Shown here in pieces: positions 5,928 to 5,951 of a DNA stretch of 5,951 bases. Both the position numbers and the translations under genes were made by a program. The notes beneath the pieces were generated by a model. It was not told the DNA's origin, made no database searches, and saw only the letters and a program-made list of their open reading frames with translations. Origin of the DNA: Pseudomonadota bacterium (GTDB lineage Bacteria > Pseudomonadota > Alphaproteobacteria > Acetobacterales > Acetobacteraceae); assembly GCA_021828605.1 (NCBI GenBank), contig JAJZEG010000064.1, positions 1 to 5,951 of the forward strand, given 5' to 3'. Each line of letters begins with the position of its first letter. Within the stretch, counting starts at the first letter, position 1.

Positions 5928-5951
5928 TCCCAACCCCGACTCGGCCATGGT
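5917..5951 (+). CDS. Start of a downstream gene, probably ribonuclease HI, cut by the window end
   Basis: ATG 5917-5919 opens a frame reading MDSDPNPDSAM to the window edge, overlapping the thrB end by 11 bases in another frame. A second in-frame ATG is at 5947, so either could be the start. Only about 11 residues are visible and they carry no diagnostic motif. The suggestion of rnhA (RNase HI, which removes RNA from RNA-DNA hybrids) rests purely on the common alphaproteobacterial thrB-rnhA order. Confidence 0.4.
   Translation, partial: MDSDPNPDSAM

Overview
The window looks like a chromosomal segment of a high-GC alphaproteobacterium, most plausibly Rhodospirillales/Acetobacterales. The lineage call rests on a ThrB-type homoserine kinase whose stop overlaps the start of a next gene (the usual place of rnhA in Alphaproteobacteria), on a NadQ/COG4111-type Nudix-related NAD regulator (a family I know from Alphaproteobacteria), and on overall composition. 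Genus is not resolved by anything I can see. No RNA gene, mobile element, CRISPR array or integration scar is visible, and coding density is very high.

Layout: six genes run leftwards on the minus strand and two rightwards. From right to left on the minus strand: a small lipoprotein (4901-4386, GTG start), a pteridine-reductase-like SDR (4386-3631, joined by a TAATG stop/start overlap), a 111-bp gap holding a strong palindrome, an EthA-like Baeyer-Villiger monooxygenase (3519-2041), a TetR-family regulator (2025-1348), a classical SDR (1301-528), and a NadQ-like regulator that starts at 517 and runs off the left edge. Divergent from the lipoprotein, across a 66-bp spacer, thrB runs right (4968-5927) and overlaps by 11 bp the first codons of a downstream gene cut by the window end.

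Functionally the middle block reads as one regulated oxidation unit: monooxygenase, its probable TetR repressor and an alcohol/ketone-type SDR, with gaps of 15 and 46 bp. An SDR could supply a ketone for the monooxygenase to turn into an ester or lactone; this is inference from family roles. The palindrome TTAGGT-AAAC-ACCTAA just upstream of the monooxygenase is the best operator candidate for the TetR protein. The flanking genes (thrB, pteridine-reductase-like SDR, NAD regulator) are housekeeping or cofactor-related, so the block may be an accessory cassette set between core genes.

The individual families are known. The less ordinary points are the close resemblance of the monooxygenase to mycobacterial EthA, the linked regulator and palindrome, the direct linkage of this block to a NAD-metabolism regulator, and a PTR1-style Asp-Tyr-Lys catalytic set in the second SDR. 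I did not find evidence for a wholly undescribed system.
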